From NCBI GenBank assembly GCA_031276475.1, contig JAISMZ010000055.1, positions 1-25,404 of the forward strand: 25,404 nucleotides of DNA, in the 5' to 3' direction. The notes beneath the pieces were generated by a model, which saw nothing but the letters and a program-made list of their open reading frames with translations, ran no database searches and had not been told where the DNA came from. Shown one piece after another: positions 15,312 to 22,243 of the stretch (its first letter is position 1; every line of letters starts with the position of its first letter). The DNA is from Coriobacteriales bacterium (GTDB taxonomy: Bacteria > Actinomycetota > Coriobacteriia > Coriobacteriales > UBA8131). The translations under genes and the position numbers were made by a program.

Positions 15312-16475
15312 ATGGCAATTAGGACTTTTGTCGCCGTGACCGAAGAGGTAGACGATATTGACGACGCTTGGGCAGATATCAGCACGCAGATAGATTTTTT
15401 GGCCCTGGATTCCAACTCGGTGGGCATCATCACCTGCTACTACGACTTCATCGAGTCGGGACTGCTGGCCGAACTGAACGAACGCCTGCCCTTTGAGACG
15501 ATAGGCACGACCTCGATGTCTGCGGCCTCCTCCAAAGGTATTGGCGTCTGCCAGCTGATACTGATGGTGTTGACGGGAGACGACGTCTGCTTTTCCACCG
15601 CGCAATCCGCTCCTCTGGGAAAGGACGACTACCGCACTGCCCTCGCGCAGGCCTTTGACGATGCGCGCTCGCGCCTCAGTTGCGAGCCGGTGTTTGCCAT
15701 CAGCTACCTGCCCTACCTGCACGACATCAGTGGCGCACAGATGCTTCAGACCCTTGACGAGGCGGCGGAGGGGCGGCCGGTCTGGGGCGGTATCGCCAGC
15801 GGCGTTGACATGACCTACGCTTTCTCCACGGTCTTGCATAATGGCTCGGCAAAAGAGACCGTCTGCTCGCTGCTGCTGATTGGCGGCGCGGTTGAGCCGG
15901 AGTTCGTGGTGACCTCCATTCCCAGTCGCAATGTCTTTGAGAGCAAGGCGCTGGTCACGAGCTCTGAAGAGAGCCTGATCCGCGAGATTAATGGCATCGC
16001 CGCGCAGGAATACTTCAGAAGCATTGGCATTCAGCCCGACGATCACGACACCACCACCATCCCGATAATCGTAGACTCTGGCGACGGCTCCAAGCCGGTG
16101 GCGCTGGCGATGTATGGTGCGGATGAGAACGGCGCCGTCCTTTGCGGCGGCTTTGTGCCTCAGGGTTCAACTCTCTCGATAGCCGGGATAGACCGCGAAG
16201 GCATTCTGGACACCGCCCAGGCCTCACTCGATGAGCTGGCTGCCCTGGACAAACACAGCGGGCTGCTGCTGATGCCCTGCGTAACAAGATATATCATGCT
16301 GGCGCCAAATCCGGAAGCAGAGATGGAGTTGGCTCTTAAGTACCTGAGCGCCACGGAGCCGTCCCTGCCCTACTATCTGGGCTATGCCGGCGGCGAACTC
16401 TGCCCGGTGAAAGCCGGGGACGGCAAATACCACAACAGATTTCACAATTTTACCTTCTCAGCCTGCATTCTTTAG
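15312..16475 (+). CDS. FIST_N/FIST_C sensory-domain protein
   Basis: 387 aa from ATG 15312, with GGAGGGA upstream. The FIST module is a predicted small-ligand sensor found in signalling proteins. Seen: FIST_N about residues 20-195 (SNSVGIITCYYDF, ETIGTTSMSAAS, ILMVLTGDDVCFSTA, PVWGGIASG) and FIST_C about 210-365 (FVVTSIPSRNVFESKALVTSS, ALAMYGADENGAVLCGGFVPQGSTLSIA, LLLMPCVTRYIML, PYYLGYAGGELCPV, with HNFTFSACIL at the end). The protein is soluble and has no fused output domain. It is divergent from the binding-protein/kinase operon and may report to it or to the cyclase further right (inference). Its stop is 11 bases from the stop of the convergent Fur-like gene. Confidence 0.88.
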   Translation: MAIRTFVAVTEEVDDIDDAWADISTQIDFLALDSNSVGIITCYYDFIESGLLAELNERLPFETIGTTSMSAASSKGIGVCQLILMVLTGDDVCFSTAQSAPLGKDDYRTALAQAFDDARSRLSCEPVFAISYLPYLHDISGAQMLQTLDEAAEGRPVWGGIASGVDMTYAFSTVLHNGSAKETVCSLLLIGGAVEPEFVVTSIPSRNVFESKALVTSSEESLIREINGIAAQEYFRSIGIQPDDHDTTTIPIIVDSGDGSKPVALAMYGADENGAVLCGGFVPQGSTLSIAGIDREGILDTAQASLDELAALDKHSGLLLMPCVTRYIMLAPNPEAEMELALKYLSATEPSLPYYLGYAGGELCPVKAGDGKYHNRFHNFTFSACIL

Positions 16476-16486
16476 GGAGGTACCGG

Positions 16487-17098
16487 CTAATCGTTGCCTC
16501 CCTGGGAATCGTTGCCTCCCTGGGGGGATTCATGGGCTTTCAGGCACTCCCTGCAGGTGCCCCGAAAGACGGTGGCAGCGACGTCCAGGGTAAAGTCGTG
16601 CTCGGCGGCGACGTGTTCCTGCAAGGCATTGAGCATTGCGCAATCCACGTGCAGCAGCTGGCCGCAGCTGCTGCAGAGCAGATGAAAGTGGGTGCTGCAG
16701 CGCTGTGGCGTGGCGATGTATTGGTAGCAGTCGGCCGTCGCCTTGTCGGTTGCAAAGCGACGCAGCAGGCCCTCGGATTCCAGGCGGTTCAGCTGTCGGT
16801 AGATGGTCGTGCGGCCTATAGGGGTACCGGACTGGGCAAAGTGTTGGGCGATCTGCTCAACCGTAACGTGCGCGTCACCCAACGCCGTAAGATAGGCGAC
16901 GATGGCCTCGCGCTGGCGAGTGTTGTAGTGGCTGCTGGCGGGAGTGCGGCCGGCGGCGGGGCTGGCGGGGGTGCCGGAGCTGCGGCCGGCGGAGGTGCCG
17001 GCAGGAGTGCCGGGGCTGCGGCCGGCGGGGGTGCCGGGGCTGCGGCCGGCGGGGGTGCCGGAGCTGCGGCCGGCGGGACGGTTGGGACGATGGCTCAT
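16487..17098 (-). CDS. zur: Fur-family metalloregulator, probably Zur
   Basis: 203 aa from ATG 17098 (GGAGGAGGA upstream). It is a metal-dependent transcriptional repressor. Seen: residues about 5-50 are a repetitive GTPAGRSP-type extension; the winged helix follows (TRQREAIVAYLTALGDAHVTVEQIAQHF, GRTTIYRQLNRLESEGLL). The dimerisation domain has HFHLLCSSCGQLLHVDC and FRGTCRECLK, supplying the two CxxC pairs of the structural zinc site. The C-terminus ends in two repeat-encoded GGND units. Its ATG overlaps the znuB stop (ATGA), so it is the last gene of the zinc-uptake operon and probably represses it. The zur name rests on this context and is not proven from residues. Confidence 0.82.
   Translation of the reverse strand: MSHRPNRPAGRSSGTPAGRSPGTPAGRSPGTPAGTSAGRSSGTPASPAAGRTPASSHYNTRQREAIVAYLTALGDAHVTVEQIAQHFAQSGTPIGRTTIYRQLNRLESEGLLRRFATDKATADCYQYIATPQRCSTHFHLLCSSCGQLLHVDCAMLNALQEHVAAEHDFTLDVAATVFRGTCRECLKAHESPQGGNDSQGGND
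16489..16524. repeat. 18-bp tandem repeat at the Fur-like gene's 3' end
   Basis: AATCGTTGCCTCCCTGGG occurs twice, at 16489-16506 and 16507-16524; the stop codon overlaps the first copy. With AGGGAGG at 16474-16480 it can form a hairpin between the convergent stop codons. The complement AGGGAGGCAACGATT nearly matches the hemH-leader repeat AGGGAGGCACCGATT. Confidence 0.8.
16976..17077. repeat. 24-bp in-frame repeats in the Fur-like gene's N-terminus
   Basis: Units at 16976-16999, 17012-17035, 17036-17059 and a partial one at 17060-17077 share CTGCGGCCGGCGG. They encode SGTPAGRS / PGTPAGRS repeats ahead of the winged helix. Confidence 0.85.
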
Positions 17099-17919
17099 GA
17101 CGTCCTCCTCCATAGCGTACGAATCGTCCAGAACAACAAAAAGGCCGCGATGTTCACCAGGACCACCGTGGAGCCTGTGGGCAGATCCCCCAGATAGGAA
17201 CACGACGCGCCTACGGCAAAGCAGAGTACCGCCACGCTGGCCGCGCAAAGCGTTACACCGCGAAAACTGCGAGCCAGGCGCATTGAGGTCAGTGCCGGAA
17301 AGATAAGCAGGCTGGAGATAAGCAGCGCGCCCATCATCCGCATCCCCAAGACGATGGTCACGGCCGTAAGCAGGGCCAGCAGCGCGTTGTAGAAGCCGGC
17401 ATTGACGCCTGTGGCCCGCGCGAAGGTCTCGTCAAAGGTGACGGCCATGATCTTGTGGTAGCAGAGTACGAACAGCACCAAGACCACCACCGCCAGCACG
17501 ATGGAAAGCATCAGGTCGCTTTGACTGGTGGCCAAAATTGAGCCAAACAGGTAGTTGGTGATGTCGATGTTTACGCCGGGAGAGACGGAGACGGCTGTTA
17601 CGCCCACCGCCAGCGCTCCGGTGGAGATCAGCGCGATGGCCGCGTCGCCTTTGATCTGCGAGCGCTCCGAGACGCGCAGCAGCAAAAAGGCTGCCAGCAC
17701 CACCACCGGCAACGCAACGGCCAGCGGCGCGGCGTGCAGCACGGTTGCGATGGCCAGCGCGCCAAAGCCCACATGGGCCAGACCGTCGCCGATCATCGCG
17801 TAGCGCTTGAGCACCAGGCTGACGCCGAGGAGCGAGGCGGTTAGCGAGACCAGCAACCCCACCACCAGAGCCCGCAGCAAAAAGGGATAGGAGAGCAGGG
17901 CCAGGAGGGTCTCAAGCAT
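17095..17919 (-). CDS. znuB: Zinc/manganese-type ABC transporter permease
   Basis: 274 aa from ATG 17919 (GGAGG five bases upstream; longer frames upstream are low-complexity shadow). It is the ABC-3 family membrane subunit of a divalent-metal importer. Seen: about eight to nine hydrophobic helices, LLVSLTASLLGVSLVLKRYAMIGDGLAHVGFGALAIA near the N-terminus (MIGDGLAHVGF is a family hallmark), DITNYLFGSILATSQSDL, VTFDETFARATGVN, MMGALLISSLLIFPALTSMRLARSFRG, and GASCSYLGDLPTGSTVVLVNIAAFLL. It overlaps znuC by eight bases and the regulator by four, which implies strict co-translation. Confidence 0.92.
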   Translation of the reverse strand: MLETLLALLSYPFLLRALVVGLLVSLTASLLGVSLVLKRYAMIGDGLAHVGFGALAIATVLHAAPLAVALPVVVLAAFLLLRVSERSQIKGDAAIALISTGALAVGVTAVSVSPGVNIDITNYLFGSILATSQSDLMLSIVLAVVVLVLFVLCYHKIMAVTFDETFARATGVNAGFYNALLALLTAVTIVLGMRMMGALLISSLLIFPALTSMRLARSFRGVTLCAASVAVLCFAVGASCSYLGDLPTGSTVVLVNIAAFLLFWTIRTLWRRTS

Positions 17920-18757
17920 GATGGCCTCCGCCGCGGGGCGCGGGGGTGTCGTGGGGCGGGTGGGTGTCGCGAGCCGCCGGGGTGTCGTGGGGCGCGGCGC
18001 CGCGGGGCGCGGGGGTGTCGCGAGGCGCAGCGCCGCGGGGCGCGGCGGGCAGGCTACCCTCGTGAAAGCACCCCAAAAAGCCGTCGCCCACACCCGAGGC
18101 ACGGTAGGCCTCCGGCGTGCCAAAGAAGCGCTGCTCGGTGTCGAGGTGCAGGATCAGGCCAGCATTGGCCAGGGCGCTTTGTACGTCATGCGAGACCATC
18201 ACCACCGTCACGTCACGCTCCCGGTTGACGCGGGCGATGATCTGCTCCAACTCGCCTTGCAGGGCCCAGTCAAGGCCGGCAGCCGGCTCGTCCAAAATCA
18301 GCAGCTTCTCGGCCGCGCAAAGCGCCCGAGCCAACAGCACTCGCTGCTGCTGACCACCGCTGAGCTCGCCAAAGTTGCGGCGCGCCAGATCGGCGGCACG
18401 AAACAGGGCCAGACATTCCTCGGCCGCAGCGCGGTCGGCACGGCTGTAAAACGGCTTAAGCCCGCGTCTACCCAGTCGCCCGGAAAGTGCGACCTCGCGT
18501 ACACTGGCGGGAAATCCGCGACTGATCGCGGCTTGTTGTGGCAGGTAACCCACCTGACAGGGCTTGAGGTCGCTGGCAAAACTGAGCTGGCCCGCACTCG
18601 GAGGCATCAGCCGCAACAGACCGCGCACCAAGGTGCTCTTGCCCGAGCCATTGGGCCCCACAACGCAGAGGTAGTCCCCCGGAGCAATGGAGAAATCAAG
18701 GGCGCAGACGGCCGGCCGCCCCGCATAGGAAAAGCTGACGTCTTTGCAGTGTATCAG
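17912..18757 (-). CDS. znuC: Zinc/manganese-type ABC transporter ATPase, apparent CTG start
   Basis: 281 aa from CTG 18757. The usual N-terminal strands (IHCKDVSFSYAGRPAVCALDF) and the residues ahead of Walker A are present only from this point; the first conventional codon (GTG 18661) sits inside Walker A. AAGGAGG lies seven bases before the CTG. Its C-T-G-A overlaps the znuA stop. Seen: Walker A GPNGSGKST (34-42), Q-loop region PCQVGYLPQQAA, signature ELSGGQQQRVLLARAL, Walker B KLLILDEPAAGLD and H-loop VVMVSHDV. It powers metal import with znuB and znuA. The last ~50 residues are a repeat-encoded Pro/Arg/His tail (DTHPPHD, GGGHHA) that might bind metal or be neutral expansion. Confidence 0.88.
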   Translation of the reverse strand: MIHCKDVSFSYAGRPAVCALDFSIAPGDYLCVVGPNGSGKSTLVRGLLRLMPPSAGQLSFASDLKPCQVGYLPQQAAISRGFPASVREVALSGRLGRRGLKPFYSRADRAAAEECLALFRAADLARRNFGELSGGQQQRVLLARALCAAEKLLILDEPAAGLDWALQGELEQIIARVNRERDVTVVMVSHDVQSALANAGLILHLDTEQRFFGTPEAYRASGVGDGFLGCFHEGSLPAAPRGAAPRDTPAPRGAAPHDTPAARDTHPPHDTPAPRGGGHHA

Positions 18758-19848
18758 TCCAGGGCCTCCTTCAGCGCGGCCACATTATCCCACATTATCG
18801 AGAGGTAGGTCGCGCCGGAGCTGACCTCGGACTCACTGAGGTTATGCAGGGAATGCAGGTTGCGCAGTGCCGCCCCGGTCTCCTCGGCGATGGTCTGGGC
18901 GATGTCGGTGTTGGACATCTCAATCTTAAAGATCACGGGCAGACGTTCAGCCTTTACTTTGTCGATTAAAAAGGCGACGGTGGCGGGCTTGGCCTCCGTC
19001 TCGCTGGAACAGCCCGGGAAGGCGGCGTAATAGCTCAGGCCCAGCTCGTCGGTAAGGTAGCGAAAGGGAAAGCGGTCGCCAAAGACGATGGTCTTGCGCA
19101 CACCGGCGGCGACGGTCTCGTGCAAAGCGGCATCAAGCTCGTCAAGCTGGGTTAGATAGGCCTGCGTGCGCTCCTGAAACTGCGAGGCCTCGGCAGGCCG
19201 TAACGCGCAAAGGGCCTCAGAGATCGCCTTGACCATCTTTTTGGCATTTTCTGGAGAAGTCCAGATGTGTTCGTCGTAGGCGACCTCCTCGCCTTCAGCG
19301 GCGTGCTCGTCGGCCTCAGCGGAGGCGGAAGCGGCGCCAGAGGCGTCGGCGGAGGCGGCGTCGGCGGCGGCGTGGTCGGCCTCTTCCTCCTCCTCAGGCT
19401 CCATGCCCTCAACAATCTCCTCCTCCAACAGACTCACGCTGTCCATCAGCTGCAACACTCGCGTCTTCTGTAAATCTAAGGAATCCAAAACGTCGCTCAC
19501 CCAGGTCTCCGATTCACCGCCGATGTAGATGAACAGGTCGCATTCCTGGATGCTCAGCAAATCGCGCGGTGTGGGCTCAAAGCCGTGGCTTTCAACCCCC
19601 GGCGGCAACAACATGCTCGCCTCCACCTGCGCACCACCAATCTGGCGGGCAAAGTCGTAGGGCGCAAAGACCGTGGTCACCACCTTGAGCGCTGGAGTGG
19701 CCGCAGCACCACTGCTGCCCGAAGCATTGCTCCCAGAAGAGCCGGAGGCTGCCCCGGCACCGTTGCCAGCACCGCAGCCGCCGAGCGCAAGCGCGATGGA
19801 CAGAGTCAAGGCGAGCAGAAGCAATTTGAAGTTCGCGCGCATTTTCAT
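18754..19848 (-). CDS. znuA: Zinc-type ABC transporter substrate-binding lipoprotein
   Basis: 364 aa from ATG 19848. Cluster A-I metal-binding lipoprotein. Seen: signal KLLLLALTLSIALALGGC with lipidated Cys25, a Gly/Ser linker, and LKVVTTVFAPYDFARQIGG. The first His is in PPGVESHGFEPTP, then an acidic His-containing loop (EPEEEEEADHAAAD ... EADEHAAEGEE), the second His in DEHIWTSPENA, then VFGDRFPFRYL where classical ZnuA has His, and PVIFKIEMSNTDIAQTIAEE. ATG 19884 is an in-frame alternative that fits a leaderless mRNA. That first segment (MKMKTDFRLVVV) is a copy of the second (MKMRANFKLLLL). First gene of the operon; a Zur-like box lies in the head region. Confidence 0.9.
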   Translation of the reverse strand: MKMRANFKLLLLALTLSIALALGGCGAGNGAGAASGSSGSNASGSSGAAATPALKVVTTVFAPYDFARQIGGAQVEASMLLPPGVESHGFEPTPRDLLSIQECDLFIYIGGESETWVSDVLDSLDLQKTRVLQLMDSVSLLEEEIVEGMEPEEEEEADHAAADAASADASGAASASAEADEHAAEGEEVAYDEHIWTSPENAKKMVKAISEALCALRPAEASQFQERTQAYLTQLDELDAALHETVAAGVRKTIVFGDRFPFRYLTDELGLSYYAAFPGCSSETEAKPATVAFLIDKVKAERLPVIFKIEMSNTDIAQTIAEETGAALRNLHSLHNLSESEVSSGATYLSIMWDNVAALKEALD

Positions 19849-19884
19849 GACGACCACCAATCTGAAATCCGTTTTCATTTTCAT
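19813..19884. repeat. 36-bp tandem duplication at the znuA start
   Basis: On the minus strand 19884-19849 and 19848-19813 both begin ATGAAAATG and encode MKMKTDFRLVVV and MKMRANFKLLLL. This gives two alternative starts 36 bases apart. Confidence 0.6.
19863..19877. promoter_or_regulatory. Zur-box-like palindrome
   Basis: TGAAATCCGTTTTCA has TGAAA/TTTCA arms and resembles the 7-1-7 Zur/Fur boxes of Actinomycetota (TGAAAATCATTTTCA type; on the minus strand TGAAAACGGATTTCA). It lies just downstream of the predicted znuA start of transcription, where repressor binding would block elongation or initiation. Confidence 0.5.
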
Positions 19885-19891
19885 GTCGGCC

Positions 19892-19920
19892 ATTGTAGGC
19901 ATTCGCCCGCGACCTGTCAA
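19892..19920 (-). promoter_or_regulatory. znu operon promoter
   Basis: TTGACA (19920-19915) and TACAAT (19897-19892) with a 17-base spacer on the minus strand: near-consensus housekeeping promoter. The predicted start of transcription at about 19885-19884 coincides with the first in-frame ATG. Confidence 0.75.
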
Positions 19921-19934
19921 ACCCTCCTGAACAA

Positions 19935-19962
19935 ACATTCAGGGATTCGGTTACCTGAATGT
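19935..19962. promoter_or_regulatory. 9-bp inverted repeat upstream of the V4R gene, operator candidate
   Basis: ACATTCAGG (19935-19943) and CCTGAATGT (19954-19962) are perfect arms with a 10-base spacer, placed between the divergent znuA and V4R promoters and overlapping the -35 area of the latter. Confidence 0.5.
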
Positions 19963-19972
19963 AATTGAATAG

Positions 19973-19981
19973 TGGTACAAT
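19973..19981 (+). promoter_or_regulatory. Extended -10 promoter for the V4R-GGDEF pair
   Basis: TGGTACAAT matches an extended -10 element 61 bases upstream of ATG 20043. Confidence 0.5.
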
Positions 19982-20042
19982 AACACCAGACAGAAATCAG
20001 GTCTTCGGCTACAGGCCAAACCACACAGCAAGGAGTAGTGCC

Positions 20043-20582
20043 ATGGACAACGTATTCAAGAGTAACGAGCCCGTAACCCACAACGTGTTTCGTTGGGAGA
20101 ACCTCGGCGACATCAAGGAGGGACGTGGCGACCTCGGCGAGGAGATGCCAGTTTTGGTCTATCGCCTGATGCAGTTCACGATGCTCGACGTTCTCACCAA
20201 GAACTACGGTTCCGATCAGGCCAATCAGCTGTTCCGCGACGCGGGTTACCTGGCCGGCACCGAGCTGGCCCGGCAGTCACTGGATCTCACGGCGGATCTG
20301 GACAGCTTCATCGCCCAGCTGCAAAAGACCCTGGAGGACTTAAAAATCGGCATCCTGCGAATGGAGGCCTTTGACCCCGAAAGCGGCGAGCTGGTGCTGA
20401 CCGTGGGCCAGGACCTGGACTGCAGCGGTCTGCCGATAACCAACGAGACCGTCTGCGACTACGATGAGGGCTTCATCGCCGGCATCCTGGAGGCCTACAC
20501 GGGCAAACACTACAAGGTGCGCGAGATTGACTGCTGGGCCAGCGGCGACCGCGTCTGCCGCTTTAAAGGAGTTGTGGAGTAG
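20043..20582 (+). CDS. V4R (4-vinyl reductase-like) ligand-binding domain protein
   Basis: 179 aa from ATG 20043 (AAGGAG seven bases upstream). V4R is a small-molecule-binding domain related to BchJ and the XylR/DmpR sensor region. Seen: MLDVLTKNYGSDQANQLFRDAGYLAGTELARQSL, DLKIGILRMEAFDPESGELVLTV, Cys127 and Cys138 in LDCSGLPITNETVCDYDEGFIAGILEA, and the family end motif EIDCWASGDRVCRF (Cys164, Cys172). It is soluble with no output domain. The adjacent downstream diguanylate cyclase is the natural partner: 47 bases away, same strand. The ligand is unknown; the cysteines allow metal or redox sensing (inference). Confidence 0.88.
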   Translation: MDNVFKSNEPVTHNVFRWENLGDIKEGRGDLGEEMPVLVYRLMQFTMLDVLTKNYGSDQANQLFRDAGYLAGTELARQSLDLTADLDSFIAQLQKTLEDLKIGILRMEAFDPESGELVLTVGQDLDCSGLPITNETVCDYDEGFIAGILEAYTGKHYKVREIDCWASGDRVCRFKGVVE

Positions 20583-20629
20583 GACGCGGCGCCTCGCCGT
20601 TGCATCCGCCCCGAAACCAGAAACCAGCC

Positions 20630-22162
20630 ATGAACGATGACGAACAGATCGGCTCTGCCACGCTGAGCGCAACCGGCGCGACCGCGCCGGTTGCGCCGGT
20701 TGTCTCCGCAGCCACAGCGGCTCAGGCCCCTGCGGCGGCCACCGCAGGGGCCGACGCACCGATTATGTCGGTCGCCGCCGCCATCGAGACGCTCTTTGAT
20801 TACCTGAAGAATGTCATCTACTATCCGCAGCGCGCACAGCTTGACCCCGAGAGCCTGCCGGCAGACTTTGTCACCTTCGCACAGGGGCTGCTCTACTTTG
20901 GCAATTCGGTCGCCGAGATGCGCGCCCTGGCCGACGACATCGCCCGTGGCCGCCTGGAGGGCAGCCCAACCAGCCCTGGCAACGAGTTGGCCAGCGACCT
21001 GAAGAGCCTGCAGGCAACGCTCAAGCATCTGGCCTGGCAGATAAATCAGGTAGCTAAAGGCGACTACAAGCAGCGCGTCAGTTTTCTCGGCGAATTATCC
21101 GAAGCAGTTAACAATATGATCGTCCAGTTGGGCGAACGCACCGCCAGCCTCGAGCAGACCGCCGAAACCTTGCGCGAGAACAACGACATGCTGATCGCCC
21201 TGGCCGAGCATATCGACCAGTGGATCATCGTTTTAGACAGAGCTTCGGGCGAGACGCTTTACAGCAATCGCGAAACCGGCGAAACCCTGAACGACCCGGT
21301 TGAAGAAGACCGTTTGCGAGCCTGGCTGATTGAGCGAGCGCTGAATTATAATGCCAGCAGCGATGAGCGGCTGATCAAGGAGATCAGCTTTGACGAGGCG
21401 GGGCCGTGGGACGTCCCAGGCCCCAACCGTCAGTTTTTGCAGATCACTCTGAACCCCTTTACCTGGCAGGAACACAAGGCGCTAACTTTTTTGATAACCG
21501 ACATCACCGAGGAGAAGCGGCGACGCGAGGAATTGGAGTCGGTGGCCTTCTTTGATGCCCTGACCGGCGCTTATTCTCGCCATTACGGTATGAATCTGCT
21601 GGAAAAATGGCTGGCTCAAGGCGAGTGTTTTGCTATTTGCTTTGTAGATATGGACAACCTGAAATACATTAATGACAGCTTTGGCCACGAGGCGGGCGAT
21701 GAGTACATTCTCAGCGTCTCTAACAAGCTGCAAAGCGGCGCCCGCGCCACGGCGATGGGCGGCACGGGCCTCGGCAGCGAAACGGAGGCCTCTGCGAGCG
21801 GCAGCGCGACGGAGGTTCCTGCGAGTGGTGACGCGCGCACTGACGAGACAGCGACGGACGCCGAGGTAGCCGGTCCGGTCTGTGTCATCAGCGAGATCGT
21901 TCTCAGCCGCCTGGGCGGTGACGAATTCATGCTGCTTTGTCCCGGCTGGAGCAAACAGGAAGCCGAGTGCTGGCTGGAAGACGTCCGCTCACAGCTGGTT
22001 GCCGAGTCGGGAGACGAATGTCAGCGCTCCATCAGCTACGGCGTTGTGCAGGCCGACGGTAAGGCGGGGCATTCGGGCTCGGAACTGCTCGCCCAGGCGG
22101 ATGAACTGATGTACGAATACAAACGCAGCCGCAAGATGGAGCGGCGCGCCACGCTGCCGTAA
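20630..22162 (+). CDS. PAS-GGDEF diguanylate cyclase, cytosolic
   Basis: 510 aa from ATG 20630; the ribosome site is weak, so coupling with the V4R gene is likely. It makes c-di-GMP from two GTP. Seen: an Ala-rich N-terminus (10-45), a helical region with LKHLAWQINQVAKGDYKQRVSFLGELSEAVNNMI resembling a HAMP-type linker (about 123-168), then coiled coil. A PAS-like domain follows (about 195-292, WIIVLDRASGETLYSN ... LTFLITDITEEKRRREEL). The GGDEF domain runs from about 300, with FFDALTGAYSRHYG, FVDMDNLKYINDSFGHEAGD (metal Asp340) and an intact GGDEF at 429-433. A low-complexity Gly/Ala/Thr/Glu insertion (370-415) splits the domain just before the active loop. I see no RxxD inhibitory site at the usual distance. 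No membrane helix. Confidence 0.9.
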   Translation: MNDDEQIGSATLSATGATAPVAPVVSAATAAQAPAAATAGADAPIMSVAAAIETLFDYLKNVIYYPQRAQLDPESLPADFVTFAQGLLYFGNSVAEMRALADDIARGRLEGSPTSPGNELASDLKSLQATLKHLAWQINQVAKGDYKQRVSFLGELSEAVNNMIVQLGERTASLEQTAETLRENNDMLIALAEHIDQWIIVLDRASGETLYSNRETGETLNDPVEEDRLRAWLIERALNYNASSDERLIKEISFDEAGPWDVPGPNRQFLQITLNPFTWQEHKALTFLITDITEEKRRREELESVAFFDALTGAYSRHYGMNLLEKWLAQGECFAICFVDMDNLKYINDSFGHEAGDEYILSVSNKLQSGARATAMGGTGLGSETEASASGSATEVPASGDARTDETATDAEVAGPVCVISEIVLSRLGGDEFMLLCPGWSKQEAECWLEDVRSQLVAESGDECQRSISYGVVQADGKAGHSGSELLAQADELMYEYKRSRKMERRATLP

Positions 22163-22243
22163 CGCCCCACCCGCGCAACGGGCGGGCACAGGACGCAACA
22201 GCCGCCAGCAGACAAAGGTTCTGCGCCTGCCGCAACGCTGCGT

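Noticed and set aside
15108..16046. 312-codon minus-strand frame over the FIST gene
   Set aside because: Shadow of the FIST frame, which has full FIST_N/FIST_C motifs and a good ribosome site.
17918..18808. 296-codon plus-strand frame over znuC
   Set aside because: Gly/Arg-rich shadow of the repeat tail and ATPase; no domain.
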